DNA of 34,631 nucleotides from Malaciobacter halophilus (lineage in GTDB: Bacteria; Campylobacterota; Campylobacteria; Campylobacterales; Arcobacteraceae): assembly GCF_002837275.1 (NCBI RefSeq), contig NZ_NXIF01000037.1, positions 1-34,631 of the forward strand, written 5' to 3'. Below the pieces are notes generated by a model. That model did not search any database. It saw only the letters and a list, made by a program, of their open reading frames with translations, and was not told where the DNA came from. Each line of letters starts with the position of its first letter. Position 1 is the stretch's first letter. This document shows positions 15,637 through 22,578 of this stretch, in pieces. A program made the translations under genes and the position numbers.

Positions 15637-16923
15637 ATCTTGGGTTAAACCAAAATACCAAGCTCTAGCACTTTGTGCTGTTTGTTTGTTTATATCTGAA
15701 ACTTCTGCTTTAACTTTTAATTTATCTTTTTTATAACTATATTCATGAGTTATTGAAACAGCTTTTGTTTTTGTAATCATTGAATAACAAACATTTCCTG
15801 GTAAGTTAGTCTTATAATTAAACTTTTTATTATCTATTCTTGATATTAAATCTTCTGCTAAAATATAAGCACATGAGTTTGCCATTTGGGCTGATTTTGG
15901 GAAAGGATATTGTCCTTGTGCATCTCCTATTACATAAATAGTATCTGAACTAATTGATTGATAAGTAGGCTCTTTTAGTTTAGCAAAGCCATGAAGTGTT
16001 TCTAATTTTGCAATTTCAATTAGTTCATTTGCTTTATTTGGTGGGATAATATTTGCTTGTTCAAATTGTAGTTTTTTTATTTTATAATCAAGAATAGATT
16101 TATCAAATATCTCAAAAGTTATTTGCTTTTGTTCAAAATCAATATCTTTAAAGTTTGAGTGGGGTAAATATTCAATATAATTTTTATAATATTTATTAAA
16201 AGCTTTTAAAAACTTATGGGGTTTTGCCGCAGGTTTTTCTCTAGGGTCTAAAACAATAACTTTTCCTTTTATATTATTTGTTTTAAAATAAGTAGCTATC
16301 ATGCAAGCTCTTTCATAAGGAGCGGGAGGACATTTATAAGAGCCATTTGGAATAGAAATTATAAAATTCCCACCCTTGAAAGTTTGAACCATATTTTTTA
16401 AAGTAATATGCTCTTTACCTGCTTTTAGACCTGCTGGTGCTTTTAGTTTACACTCTTCTATTTTATTTATATCTTTAATGATTTTTTTATAATCGTAATC
16501 AATTCCAGCAGCAATTATTAAATAATCATAGCTAATTTGTTGATTTGAAGTAAAAATTATTTTTTTATCTTTGTTTATATCAATAACTTTTGCATTTATA
16601 AAATTGTATTTATATTTATTTATACTATTATTGTAACTAAAATTTAAATCTTCAAATTTTATATTTGCTACATTTGCTAACCATTGATTGGTAAAAGGGC
16701 ATGAAGAAAAACTTGAGTTTTGTTCTATTACAGTTACATCTAAATTAGGTTTTAGTTCTTTTAATCTTTTTACACAACTAAGTCCAGCAAATCCTGCACC
16801 ACAAATTGCAACAGTAGTTTTGATATTTTTATTAGTTCTTACTTGTATAGATGAGTATAAATTAGTTGAACCTAATACAGCAGCACTAATCATAGAATAT
16901 TTTATAAAATCTCTTCTAATCAT
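15625..16923 (-). CDS. FCSD/SoxF-like Tat-exported flavoprotein
   Basis: The 432-aa protein starts with a Tat signal (MIRRDFIKYS) and a hydrophobic stretch, then a pyridine nucleotide-disulfide-type FAD domain (GAGFAG, 42-47; GD motif at VIGDAQGQ about 333) and a C-terminal FCSD-type flavin-binding segment (about 365-430). Flavocytochrome c sulfide dehydrogenases oxidise sulfide in the periplasm. One conserved Cys of this family is present in YKCPPAPYERA (Cys198). The second redox Cys, expected in a GWCPV-like motif, appears as GFAKL (Ala314), so the usual disulfide is probably not formed; Cys75 and Cys351 are other candidates. No partner cytochrome gene is adjacent. The ATG is preceded by GGAGA. 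Sulfide or polysulfide oxidation is plausible but not certain. Confidence 0.8.
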   Translation of the reverse strand: MIRRDFIKYSMISAAVLGSTNLYSSIQVRTNKNIKTTVAICGAGFAGLSCVKRLKELKPNLDVTVIEQNSSFSSCPFTNQWLANVANIKFEDLNFSYNNSINKYKYNFINAKVIDINKDKKIIFTSNQQISYDYLIIAAGIDYDYKKIIKDINKIEECKLKAPAGLKAGKEHITLKNMVQTFKGGNFIISIPNGSYKCPPAPYERACMIATYFKTNNIKGKVIVLDPREKPAAKPHKFLKAFNKYYKNYIEYLPHSNFKDIDFEQKQITFEIFDKSILDYKIKKLQFEQANIIPPNKANELIEIAKLETLHGFAKLKEPTYQSISSDTIYVIGDAQGQYPFPKSAQMANSCAYILAEDLISRIDNKKFNYKTNLPGNVCYSMITKTKAVSITHEYSYKKDKLKVKAEVSDINKQTAQSARAWYFGLTQDILK

Positions 16924-16967
16924 ATCTTCTCCAATAATAATAATTAAACAATTTTAACAAAAAAAAG

Positions 16968-16973
16968 AGTATA
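16968..16973 (-). promoter_or_regulatory. Candidate -10 box for the FCSD-like gene
   Basis: TATACT on the minus strand followed by a T-run, predicted start near 16961, leader about 38 nt with GGAGA before the ATG. It shares a 202-bp divergent region with the Spy-like gene. Confidence 0.35.
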
Positions 16974-17027
16974 AATTAATTATGTATTATATTAATAATA
17001 AGAAAATTTTATAAAAAATAGTTCTTT

Positions 17028-17079
17028 GTTAAATTGTAACTATTAATAATTTGTTAAGCTATAGTTTAAAAGTGGTTAA
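17028..17079 (+). promoter_or_regulatory. Three GTTAA repeats upstream of the Spy-like gene
   Basis: GTTAA occurs at 17028-17032, 17053-17057 and 17075-17079, that is 25 and 22 bases apart (about two helical turns), just upstream of the TATAAT at 17091. OmpR-family regulators often bind direct repeats on one face of DNA, so this may be the operator for the regulator encoded at 17627. In AT-rich DNA this could be chance. Confidence 0.25.
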
Positions 17080-17090
17080 AAACACTATCT

Positions 17091-17096
17091 TATAAT
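17091..17096 (+). promoter_or_regulatory. Promoter -10 box of the Spy-like/two-component operon
   Basis: Perfect TATAAT, predicted start near 17103, followed by AAAAGGAG before ATG 17126. It likely drives the three tightly packed genes to 19557 and the flavoprotein that overlaps them. Confidence 0.55.
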
Positions 17097-17125
17097 TTCA
17101 ATATACAATTTAAAAGGAGTATAGA

Positions 17126-17623
17126 ATGAAAGTTCTAACAAGTATAATAGCAAGTTCGGTTTTAGCAACAGGTCTTTTTGCATATGGTAATGGAATGCAA
17201 AACAATTGCAATATGCAAAATTTCAAAGGTCAAAACTTTAATTGTGCACAAAATTATAAGGGTGGAAACTATAATTGTGTGAATAATTATAAAAATAATA
17301 AGATGATGAAAAGAGGTTATGGAAACTCAATGGGAATGGGTGTTTTAAGAGTAGTAAGACAATTAGATTTAACAATTGAGCAAAGAAATGATATTAGAAA
17401 TATTATGTTAAAAGCAAGGGCTCAAAGACAAACTATAAATGAAGCTTTTACAAAATCAAGTTTTGATAAAGATAAATATATTAAAATAGTTACTTCTAAA
17501 AGAGAGAATATGATAAAATTAAAAGCTCAAATGATAGAAGATATTTATAAGGTTTTAACAGACAAGCAAAAAGAGCAATTTAAAGTATTATTGGATTTGA
17601 GAACTAATAGATACAAAGGATAA
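17126..17623 (+). CDS. Spy/CpxP-like periplasmic protein with Asn/Cys-rich repeats
   Basis: The 165-aa protein has a signal peptide (cleavage near LFA|YG, residue 19). Then come three imperfect 11-12 residue repeats rich in Asn with one Cys each (Cys28, Cys40, Cys51, within patterns like QNFNC and GNYNC followed by NYKG). The rest is helical, with two LTxxQ-type motifs (LTIEQ at 82-86 and LTDKQKEQF near 147) typical of the Spy/CpxP/CnrX family of periplasmic chaperones and metal sensors. It stands directly before a regulator and kinase, as in cpxP-cpxRA-like systems, so it may be both target and modulator of that system. The Cys repeats could bind metal or form disulfides; that is inference. 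Confidence 0.85.
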   Translation: MKVLTSIIASSVLATGLFAYGNGMQNNCNMQNFKGQNFNCAQNYKGGNYNCVNNYKNNKMMKRGYGNSMGMGVLRVVRQLDLTIEQRNDIRNIMLKARAQRQTINEAFTKSSFDKDKYIKIVTSKRENMIKLKAQMIEDIYKVLTDKQKEQFKVLLDLRTNRYKG

Positions 17624-17626
17624 ATT

Positions 17627-18307
17627 TTGATTAAAATTGCAATGGTGGAAGACGATATACAATTAGCAGATCTTCTAACACAATATTTAAAGCAGTTTAA
17701 TATAGAAGTTACAAATTTTGAAGAGCCATTTTTGGCTCTTTCAAGTTTAAGAATACATAAATACGATTTACTGATTTTGGACTTGACACTTCCTGGAATG
17801 GATGGTCTTGATGTTTGTAAAGAAGTAGTAGATAAATATAATATTCCAATAATCATTTCAAGTGCAAGAAGTGATATTACAGATAAAGTTACAGCTTTAC
17901 AATTAGGAGCTGATGACTACTTACCTAAACCATATGACCCAAGAGAATTAGAAGTTAGAATAAAAACAATCCTTAGAAGATATAATCAACACAATGAAGA
18001 TGTAAAAGAGGATAAGAAAAAACTTTTTAAATTAGATATTGAGAAAAGAGAAATAACTAAAAAGGGTCAATATATTAAATTAACAGCAGCAGAGTATGAA
18101 GTCTTGTCTTTACTCTTAAAAAGGGAAGGTTTTGTTGTTACAAGAGAGGAGATTTTTGATAATTCAGATTTATTAAATCATGATTATGAAAACTCTGGTT
18201 CTTTAGCTGTTATTATTAATAGAATTAGACAAAAGATTGAAGATAATCCAAAAGAGCCAACACATTTACAAACTATAAGAGGAATGGGGTACAAGTTTTT
18301 ACAATGA
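17627..18307 (+). CDS. OmpR/ArsR-type response regulator
   Basis: The 226-aa protein has a receiver domain (EDD at 8-10, phosphoacceptor Asp52 in LILDLTLPGMDG, Lys102 in PKPYDP) and a winged-helix domain (about 128-225). The start is TTG at 17627, with AAAGGA 6 nt upstream; the next Met (17642) would cut into the first beta strand. It begins 3 bp after the Spy-like gene and overlaps the kinase by 4 bp (ATGA), so the three are co-translated. Organisation suggests an envelope-stress or metal-responsive system of the CpxRA/ArsRS type found in Campylobacterota. Confidence 0.93.
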   Translation: MIKIAMVEDDIQLADLLTQYLKQFNIEVTNFEEPFLALSSLRIHKYDLLILDLTLPGMDGLDVCKEVVDKYNIPIIISSARSDITDKVTALQLGADDYLPKPYDPRELEVRIKTILRRYNQHNEDVKEDKKKLFKLDIEKREITKKGQYIKLTAAEYEVLSLLLKREGFVVTREEIFDNSDLLNHDYENSGSLAVIINRIRQKIEDNPKEPTHLQTIRGMGYKFLQ

Positions 18308-19557
18308 AAAGAGAATCGATATTTTTTACAATTACAGTAAGTTTTATAATTTCAGTTATTTTAGTAATTGCAAGTTTTACTATTTTAATGACTCATAATT
18401 ATCAAAATAAAGAGTCACAGTTACTTGAAAAATATATACCAATTATAAAAATGGTAGTAAGACAACATCATAGAGGTGGAGTTGACCCTAGTTTTTTAAA
18501 GACCTTAGAAGAGATAAACTATACCATGTTTACTAAAAGAAATGAGATTAATAAGATTACTTATAATCCTAAAACAGAAGTTGTTGTAGAAAAGAAGAAT
18601 CTTAGAAATAGAACAATTTTTAGAGTACTTAGACTACAAGATATAAATTATATTTATATGAAAAAAAGAGGTCAAAGTTTACTTATTCGAGATAATGTAC
18701 CCCATCCAAATTTAACACAACTTTATATAGTTTTAGTTTTTGGTATTGTTATAATAACTATTGTATTGATGTACTTGATTACTTTAAGAAAATTAATGCC
18801 ACTTAAAATTTTAAAAGATAAGGTTAAAAATTTAGGTGAAGAGAATTTTGACTTTGAATGTTGTGATACAAGTAGAAAAGATGAGGTTTCTCTTCTTGCT
18901 TTAGAGTTTAAAAATAGTGCTACTAAATTAAAAAGTATAAAAGAGGCAAGAAATGTATTTATTAGAAATATAATGCATGAATTAAAAACACCAATTACTA
19001 AAGGAAAGTTTTTAATAGAGATTGAAAATAGTGAACAAACAGCAGATAAGCTAAGAGAAGTTTTTAATAGACTTGAAGCTTTAATAAATGAGTTTGCATC
19101 AATAGAAGAGCTTATATCTTCAAGTAAAAATATTGAAAAAAATCACTATTATATTGATGATATTGTTGATAATGCAATAGATATTTTGATGATTGAAGAT
19201 GAAAATGTAGAACAAAAGTATGAGAATAAAAAACTTTTTGTAAACTATAAATTATTTTCAGTAGCAGTTAAAAATTTGATTGATAATGCAATTAAATACT
19301 CAGATAATAAAAAAGTAATAATTAAATCTTCTGGTGAAGATATTATTTTTGAAAATAGAGGTAAAAAATTAAAATATGAATTAAAATCATACTATGAACC
19401 TTTTTTTGGTTCTGTTGAAAATAATAGTAACTCATTTGGATTAGGTTTATATATTGTATTTAATATATTAAAAGCAAATGGATATAGATTAGAGTATGAG
19501 TATAATGATGGTGTTAATATATTTAGATGTAAAAAGGAAGAACCATCTACGAAATAG
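18304..19557 (+). CDS. ArsS/CpxA-like sensor histidine kinase
   Basis: The 417-aa protein has two membrane helices (about 9-29 and 139-160) that flank a small periplasmic domain of about 110 residues rich in basic residues, with RQHHRGG near the start as a possible metal or pH-sensitive site. A HAMP-like linker is followed by HisKA with phosphoacceptor His225 (MHELKTPITKGKF) and an HATPase domain (NLIDNAIKYS; SFGLGLYIV). The G1 region reads FENRGKK rather than DxGxG, as seen in ArsS-type kinases. It overlaps its regulator by 4 bp and the next flavoprotein gene by about 13 bp. The signal is unknown; the Spy-like gene upstream points to envelope or metal stress. Confidence 0.9.
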   Translation: MKRESIFFTITVSFIISVILVIASFTILMTHNYQNKESQLLEKYIPIIKMVVRQHHRGGVDPSFLKTLEEINYTMFTKRNEINKITYNPKTEVVVEKKNLRNRTIFRVLRLQDINYIYMKKRGQSLLIRDNVPHPNLTQLYIVLVFGIVIITIVLMYLITLRKLMPLKILKDKVKNLGEENFDFECCDTSRKDEVSLLALEFKNSATKLKSIKEARNVFIRNIMHELKTPITKGKFLIEIENSEQTADKLREVFNRLEALINEFASIEELISSSKNIEKNHYYIDDIVDNAIDILMIEDENVEQKYENKKLFVNYKLFSVAVKNLIDNAIKYSDNKKVIIKSSGEDIIFENRGKKLKYELKSYYEPFFGSVENNSNSFGLGLYIVFNILKANGYRLEYEYNDGVNIFRCKKEEPSTK

Positions 19558-20678
19558 CTATAATTGGTGCTGGAGCTAGTGGTTTAATGCTAGCATCACA
19601 CATAAAAAATAAAAAAGTTTGTATTATTGAAGCAAACAATAAAATTGCTCAGAAAATAAAAATAAGTGGTGGCGCTAAATGTAATATTACAAATAATTTA
19701 GTTAGTTGTGATAACTATTTAGCTAATAAAGAGTTTGTAAAAGAGATTTTAAAAAACTATACAAATCATCAGTTACTTGATTTTTTAAACTCAAATGGTG
19801 TTTTCCCAAAAGTAAATCCAAAACTTGTAAAAGGAACATATTTTTGTAAAAGCTCTCAAGATGTTATTGATATGTTTACGAAACTTACAACACATGTCAA
19901 AAAATACTTAAATACAAAAGTGATTGACCTTTTTTATGAAGATGATATTTTTATCATACAAACTTCAAATAGCAAAATTAAAGCAAAAAAAGTAGTAGTT
20001 GCAAGTGGAGGTTTATCTTATGCTTCTTTAAATGCAAGCTCTATTGCTTATGATATTGCAAAGAAATTTGGACACAATATAACAAAACTTGACCCTGCTT
20101 TAGTTGGATTTACTGTGCAAAAAGAACAGTTTTGGTTTAAAAAATTAAGTGGTTTATCAATTATGGTAAAAGCAAAAGTTGAGAATAAAAGTTTTTATGG
20201 TTCTTTACTTTTTGCACATAAAGGTTGTTCTGGGCCTGTTATTTTAAATAGTTCTTTGTATTGGAAAAAGGGTAAGATAGTTTTTGATTTTTTACCAAAA
20301 CAAAACTATAAAAATCTTTTAAAATCTAATGCCTTAATAAGCTCAAGATTACCCCTGCCAAAAAGATTTGTACAAGAGTTTTTAAACTCAATAAATATAA
20401 TTGATAAACCTTGTAGCAGTTTAACTAAGCAAGAGTTACAAGCTTTAAGTGTAATTCATAATTATGAATTCTCACCTGCTGGGAACTTTGGATATACAAA
20501 AGCAGAAGTTACAAAAGGTGGAGTTTGTACTGATGAAATTGATGTAAATTCAATGGAAAGTTTAAAACAAAAAAATCTTTATTTTTTAGGAGAATGCTTG
20601 GATGTAACAGGAGAACTTGGAGGTTATAACTTTCAATTTGCTTTCTCTTCTGCCATGAAGTGCTTAAATAATTTATAA
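19545..20678 (+). CDS. HI0933/YhiN-family flavoprotein with apparent ATC start
   Basis: NAD(P)/FAD-dependent oxidoreductase of the HI0933/YhiN (BaiN-like) family, function poorly known. The FAD motif IAIIGAGASGLM is essential to the fold, yet the first ATG (19587) falls inside it. Upstream, the frame is open from 19533 and contains no ATG, GTG or TTG. The codon where an initiating Met would be expected is ATC at 19545, giving (M)YEIAIIGAGASG, with AAGGAAG at 19534-19540. So either a rare ATC start is used, helped by coupling to the overlapping kinase gene, or one base has changed. Other family motifs are intact: SGGAKCN, a CSGPV segment near the middle and a C-terminal GELGGYNFQFAF motif. Length with this start is 377 aa. 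Confidence 0.85.
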   Translation: MYEIAIIGAGASGLMLASHIKNKKVCIIEANNKIAQKIKISGGAKCNITNNLVSCDNYLANKEFVKEILKNYTNHQLLDFLNSNGVFPKVNPKLVKGTYFCKSSQDVIDMFTKLTTHVKKYLNTKVIDLFYEDDIFIIQTSNSKIKAKKVVVASGGLSYASLNASSIAYDIAKKFGHNITKLDPALVGFTVQKEQFWFKKLSGLSIMVKAKVENKSFYGSLLFAHKGCSGPVILNSSLYWKKGKIVFDFLPKQNYKNLLKSNALISSRLPLPKRFVQEFLNSINIIDKPCSSLTKQELQALSVIHNYEFSPAGNFGYTKAEVTKGGVCTDEIDVNSMESLKQKNLYFLGECLDVTGELGGYNFQFAFSSAMKCLNNL

Positions 20679-20715
20679 CAAAAAATTATAAAAAAATTAC
20701 TTTTTACATAAATGA

Positions 20716-20733
20716 GAATTATTTTTATAATTC
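20716..20733. promoter_or_regulatory. AT-rich palindrome before the CZB chemoreceptor operon
   Basis: GAATTAT (20716-20722) pairs with ATAATTC (20727-20733) around TTTT, flanked by AATGA and CATTT. It lies in the 112-bp gap between the HI0933-family gene and the chemoreceptor. It could be an operator or a terminator; resemblance to a Fur box is too weak to claim. Confidence 0.3.
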
Positions 20734-20790
20734 ATTTACCCATTTTTGGATAATATTTTATATTATAAGTAAACAGGAAGGTTATAAATA

Positions 20791-22191
20791 ATGTTTTTTT
20801 CTAAAAAAAGGCTTCAAGAAGAGATAGACTCTTTACACTCCCAAGTTAAAAATCTAAAAACAAAGTTAAATGCAAAAGACTCTTTAATAGAAGAGTTAAA
20901 TAGCAAACTACAAGAAAGTGAAATTCAAAAACAAGATTGTAAAAGGTATGAGTATGAAATAGAGTTATTTCATCAAATAGCAGCAACTTCTCAAGAAGAA
21001 GGGCTTGTAGTTTTTGATAAAAATAGAGATTTATATTTTGCAAATGATTTAGCAAAAGTAAATATAAAAGATTTTAGTTTAGTTTTAAATGCTGTTGAAA
21101 ATGGTAGCGAAACATTAATCATGGATGATTGTGAAGCTAAAATAGTAAGAAAGAATTTTGATGGATTTATTATTGTTTCTTTAAAAAGAACATCAATTCA
21201 TGATAATAAAGATGGTGGCTTACTTCAAAGACATAATAAAAATATGACTAACTCTTTAAATGATACACAAACAACTTATTTATCACTACTTGAAGAGTTA
21301 CAATCTATGATGAAAGAGTCAAAAGAGACTGCAAATGGTTCTACTGAAGGACTAAATCTTACACAAGAGATTGTCGAAGATACTGATAATTTAAAACACC
21401 AAATTGAAATTGAAAATGAAGTTGTTACTACATTAGTTGATAAAAGTAAAGATATATCTCAAGTTATTACACTTATTCAAGAAATAGCATTTCAAACAAA
21501 TATTTTAAGTTTAAATGCAGCAGTAGAAGCAGCAACAGCAGGAGAAGCTGGAAAAGGTTTTGCAGTAGTTGCTCAAGAAGTTAGAAATCTAGCAACAAGA
21601 AGTGCTGATGCAGCAACACAAATTAAAGATGTTGTTGATTCTATTCAGCTTGAAACGGAAAAAATCAAAGATAGTTCAGAAGTTGTGTCAAGTGTAGTTG
21701 TTCAAACAAAAAATAGAGTAGATGTCTTAAAAAAACTTATGACAACTTTCCAAAAAAATTCAAATAGGTCAGTTTATGAAGTAGAGAGTATCTCTAATAA
21801 GATATTTATCAATCTTGCAAAACTAGACCATGTTATTTATAAAAATAATTTGTATCAATTAATTTTTGGAAGTGACCACAACTTTAAAGCAGTAGACCAT
21901 CACAATTGTAGATTAGGTAAATGGTATGATAATGGATTAGGAAGACAAGAGTTTAGTTTTGTTCCATCTTATCGATATTTAGAAAAACATCACCATATTG
22001 TACACCATGAAGCAAATCTTTTAGCAAAAGAGTGTTCAGGAAATGCAATTGCTTGTTCAAAGCAGTTAATAGAAGATAAAATTGCTTTAGTTGAAGAAGC
22101 TAGTGAACAAGTATTTTATTATTTAGATAATATTTTAGAAGAAAAAAATGAGGCTGTAATGAAAGAGGCAGCAAAAGAGTTATTTAATTAA
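20791..22191 (+). CDS. Soluble chemoreceptor with C-terminal CZB zinc-binding domain
   Basis: The 466-aa protein has no membrane helix. An N-terminal coiled coil (about 1-50) leads to a small PAS-like region (about 50-135). Then comes the MCP signalling hairpin, with the conserved tip [25 protein letters not shown] split by heptads and [10 protein letters not shown] after it. The C-terminal CZB domain has the expected ligands: His347 (LDHVIYK), Cys373 in HNCRLGKWY, and His residues in [12 protein letters not shown] receptors (for example Helicobacter TlpD) bind zinc and report redox or oxidant changes from the cytoplasm. It is first in a tight four-gene unit with a receiver protein 11 bp downstream and two kinases, so it may feed a private pathway as well as chemotaxis. 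AGGAAGG precedes the ATG. Confidence 0.92.
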   Translation: MFFSKKRLQEEIDSLHSQVKNLKTKLNAKDSLIEELNSKLQESEIQKQDCKRYEYEIELFHQIAATSQEEGLVVFDKNRDLYFANDLAKVNIKDFSLVLNAVENGSETLIMDDCEAKIVRKNFDGFIIVSLKRTSIHDNKDGGLLQRHNKNMTNSLNDTQTTYLSLLEELQSMMKESKETANGSTEGLNLTQEIVEDTDNLKHQIEIENEVVTTLVDKSKDISQVITLIQEIAFQTNILSLNAAVEAATAGEAGKGFAVVAQEVRNLATRSADAATQIKDVVDSIQLETEKIKDSSEVVSSVVVQTKNRVDVLKKLMTTFQKNSNRSVYEVESISNKIFINLAKLDHVIYKNNLYQLIFGSDHNFKAVDHHNCRLGKWYDNGLGRQEFSFVPSYRYLEKHHHIVHHEANLLAKECSGNAIACSKQLIEDKIALVEEASEQVFYYLDNILEEKNEAVMKEAAKELFN

Positions 22192-22202
22192 AGGAATTAA
22201 TT

Positions 22203-22577
22203 ATGAAAGAAAGTTATAAAATTGCAATAATAGATGATGAAACAGAGATTTTAAATATGTTAAGTAGATTTTTAAATAGAAGTGGAAAATATAGTGTATC
22301 TACTTTTTCAAATCCTGTAATAGCTTTAGATTCTATAAAAAATGAATCATATGATTTGATTTTATTGGATATTATGATGCCTCAAATGAATGGACTTGAT
22401 GCTTTAGAAAAAATAATGAATATAAATGAAGAACAAAAAGTTGTAATGATGACTGCTTATTCAACTCTTGATAAAGTTTTAAAATCACATAAACAAGGTG
22501 CTACAAATTATGTGATGAAACCTTTTGATTCTTTACAAGCTTTAGATAATAAAATTATTGAAGTATTAAAGTCATAA
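22203..22577 (+). CDS. Single-domain response regulator (CheY-like receiver)
   Basis: The 124-aa protein consists of a receiver domain only: acidic pocket DDE (11-13), phosphoacceptor Asp56 in LLDIMMPQMNG, Thr/Ala in the MTAYS switch region and Lys106 in MKPFD. There is no output domain, so it acts by protein contact or as a phosphate relay. It lies 11 bp after the CZB receptor and 1 bp before a kinase-like gene. The arrangement suggests that it receives phosphate from the kinase at 24756, possibly via the degenerate kinase at 22579. A direct motor role as in CheY is possible but nothing here shows it. Confidence 0.9.
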   Translation: MKESYKIAIIDDETEILNMLSRFLNRSGKYSVSTFSNPVIALDSIKNESYDLILLDIMMPQMNGLDALEKIMNINEEQKVVMMTAYSTLDKVLKSHKQGATNYVMKPFDSLQALDNKIIEVLKS

Positions 22578-22578
22578 A

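Noticed and set aside
19587-20678. ATG 19587 as the true start of the HI0933-family gene
   Set aside because: It would remove the GAGASG dinucleotide-binding motif that lies directly upstream in the same open frame.
20711-20738. Fur box before the CZB chemoreceptor
   Set aside because: The palindrome has AATGAGAAT-like halves but spacing and matches to the Fur consensus are poor; kept only as an unassigned palindrome.
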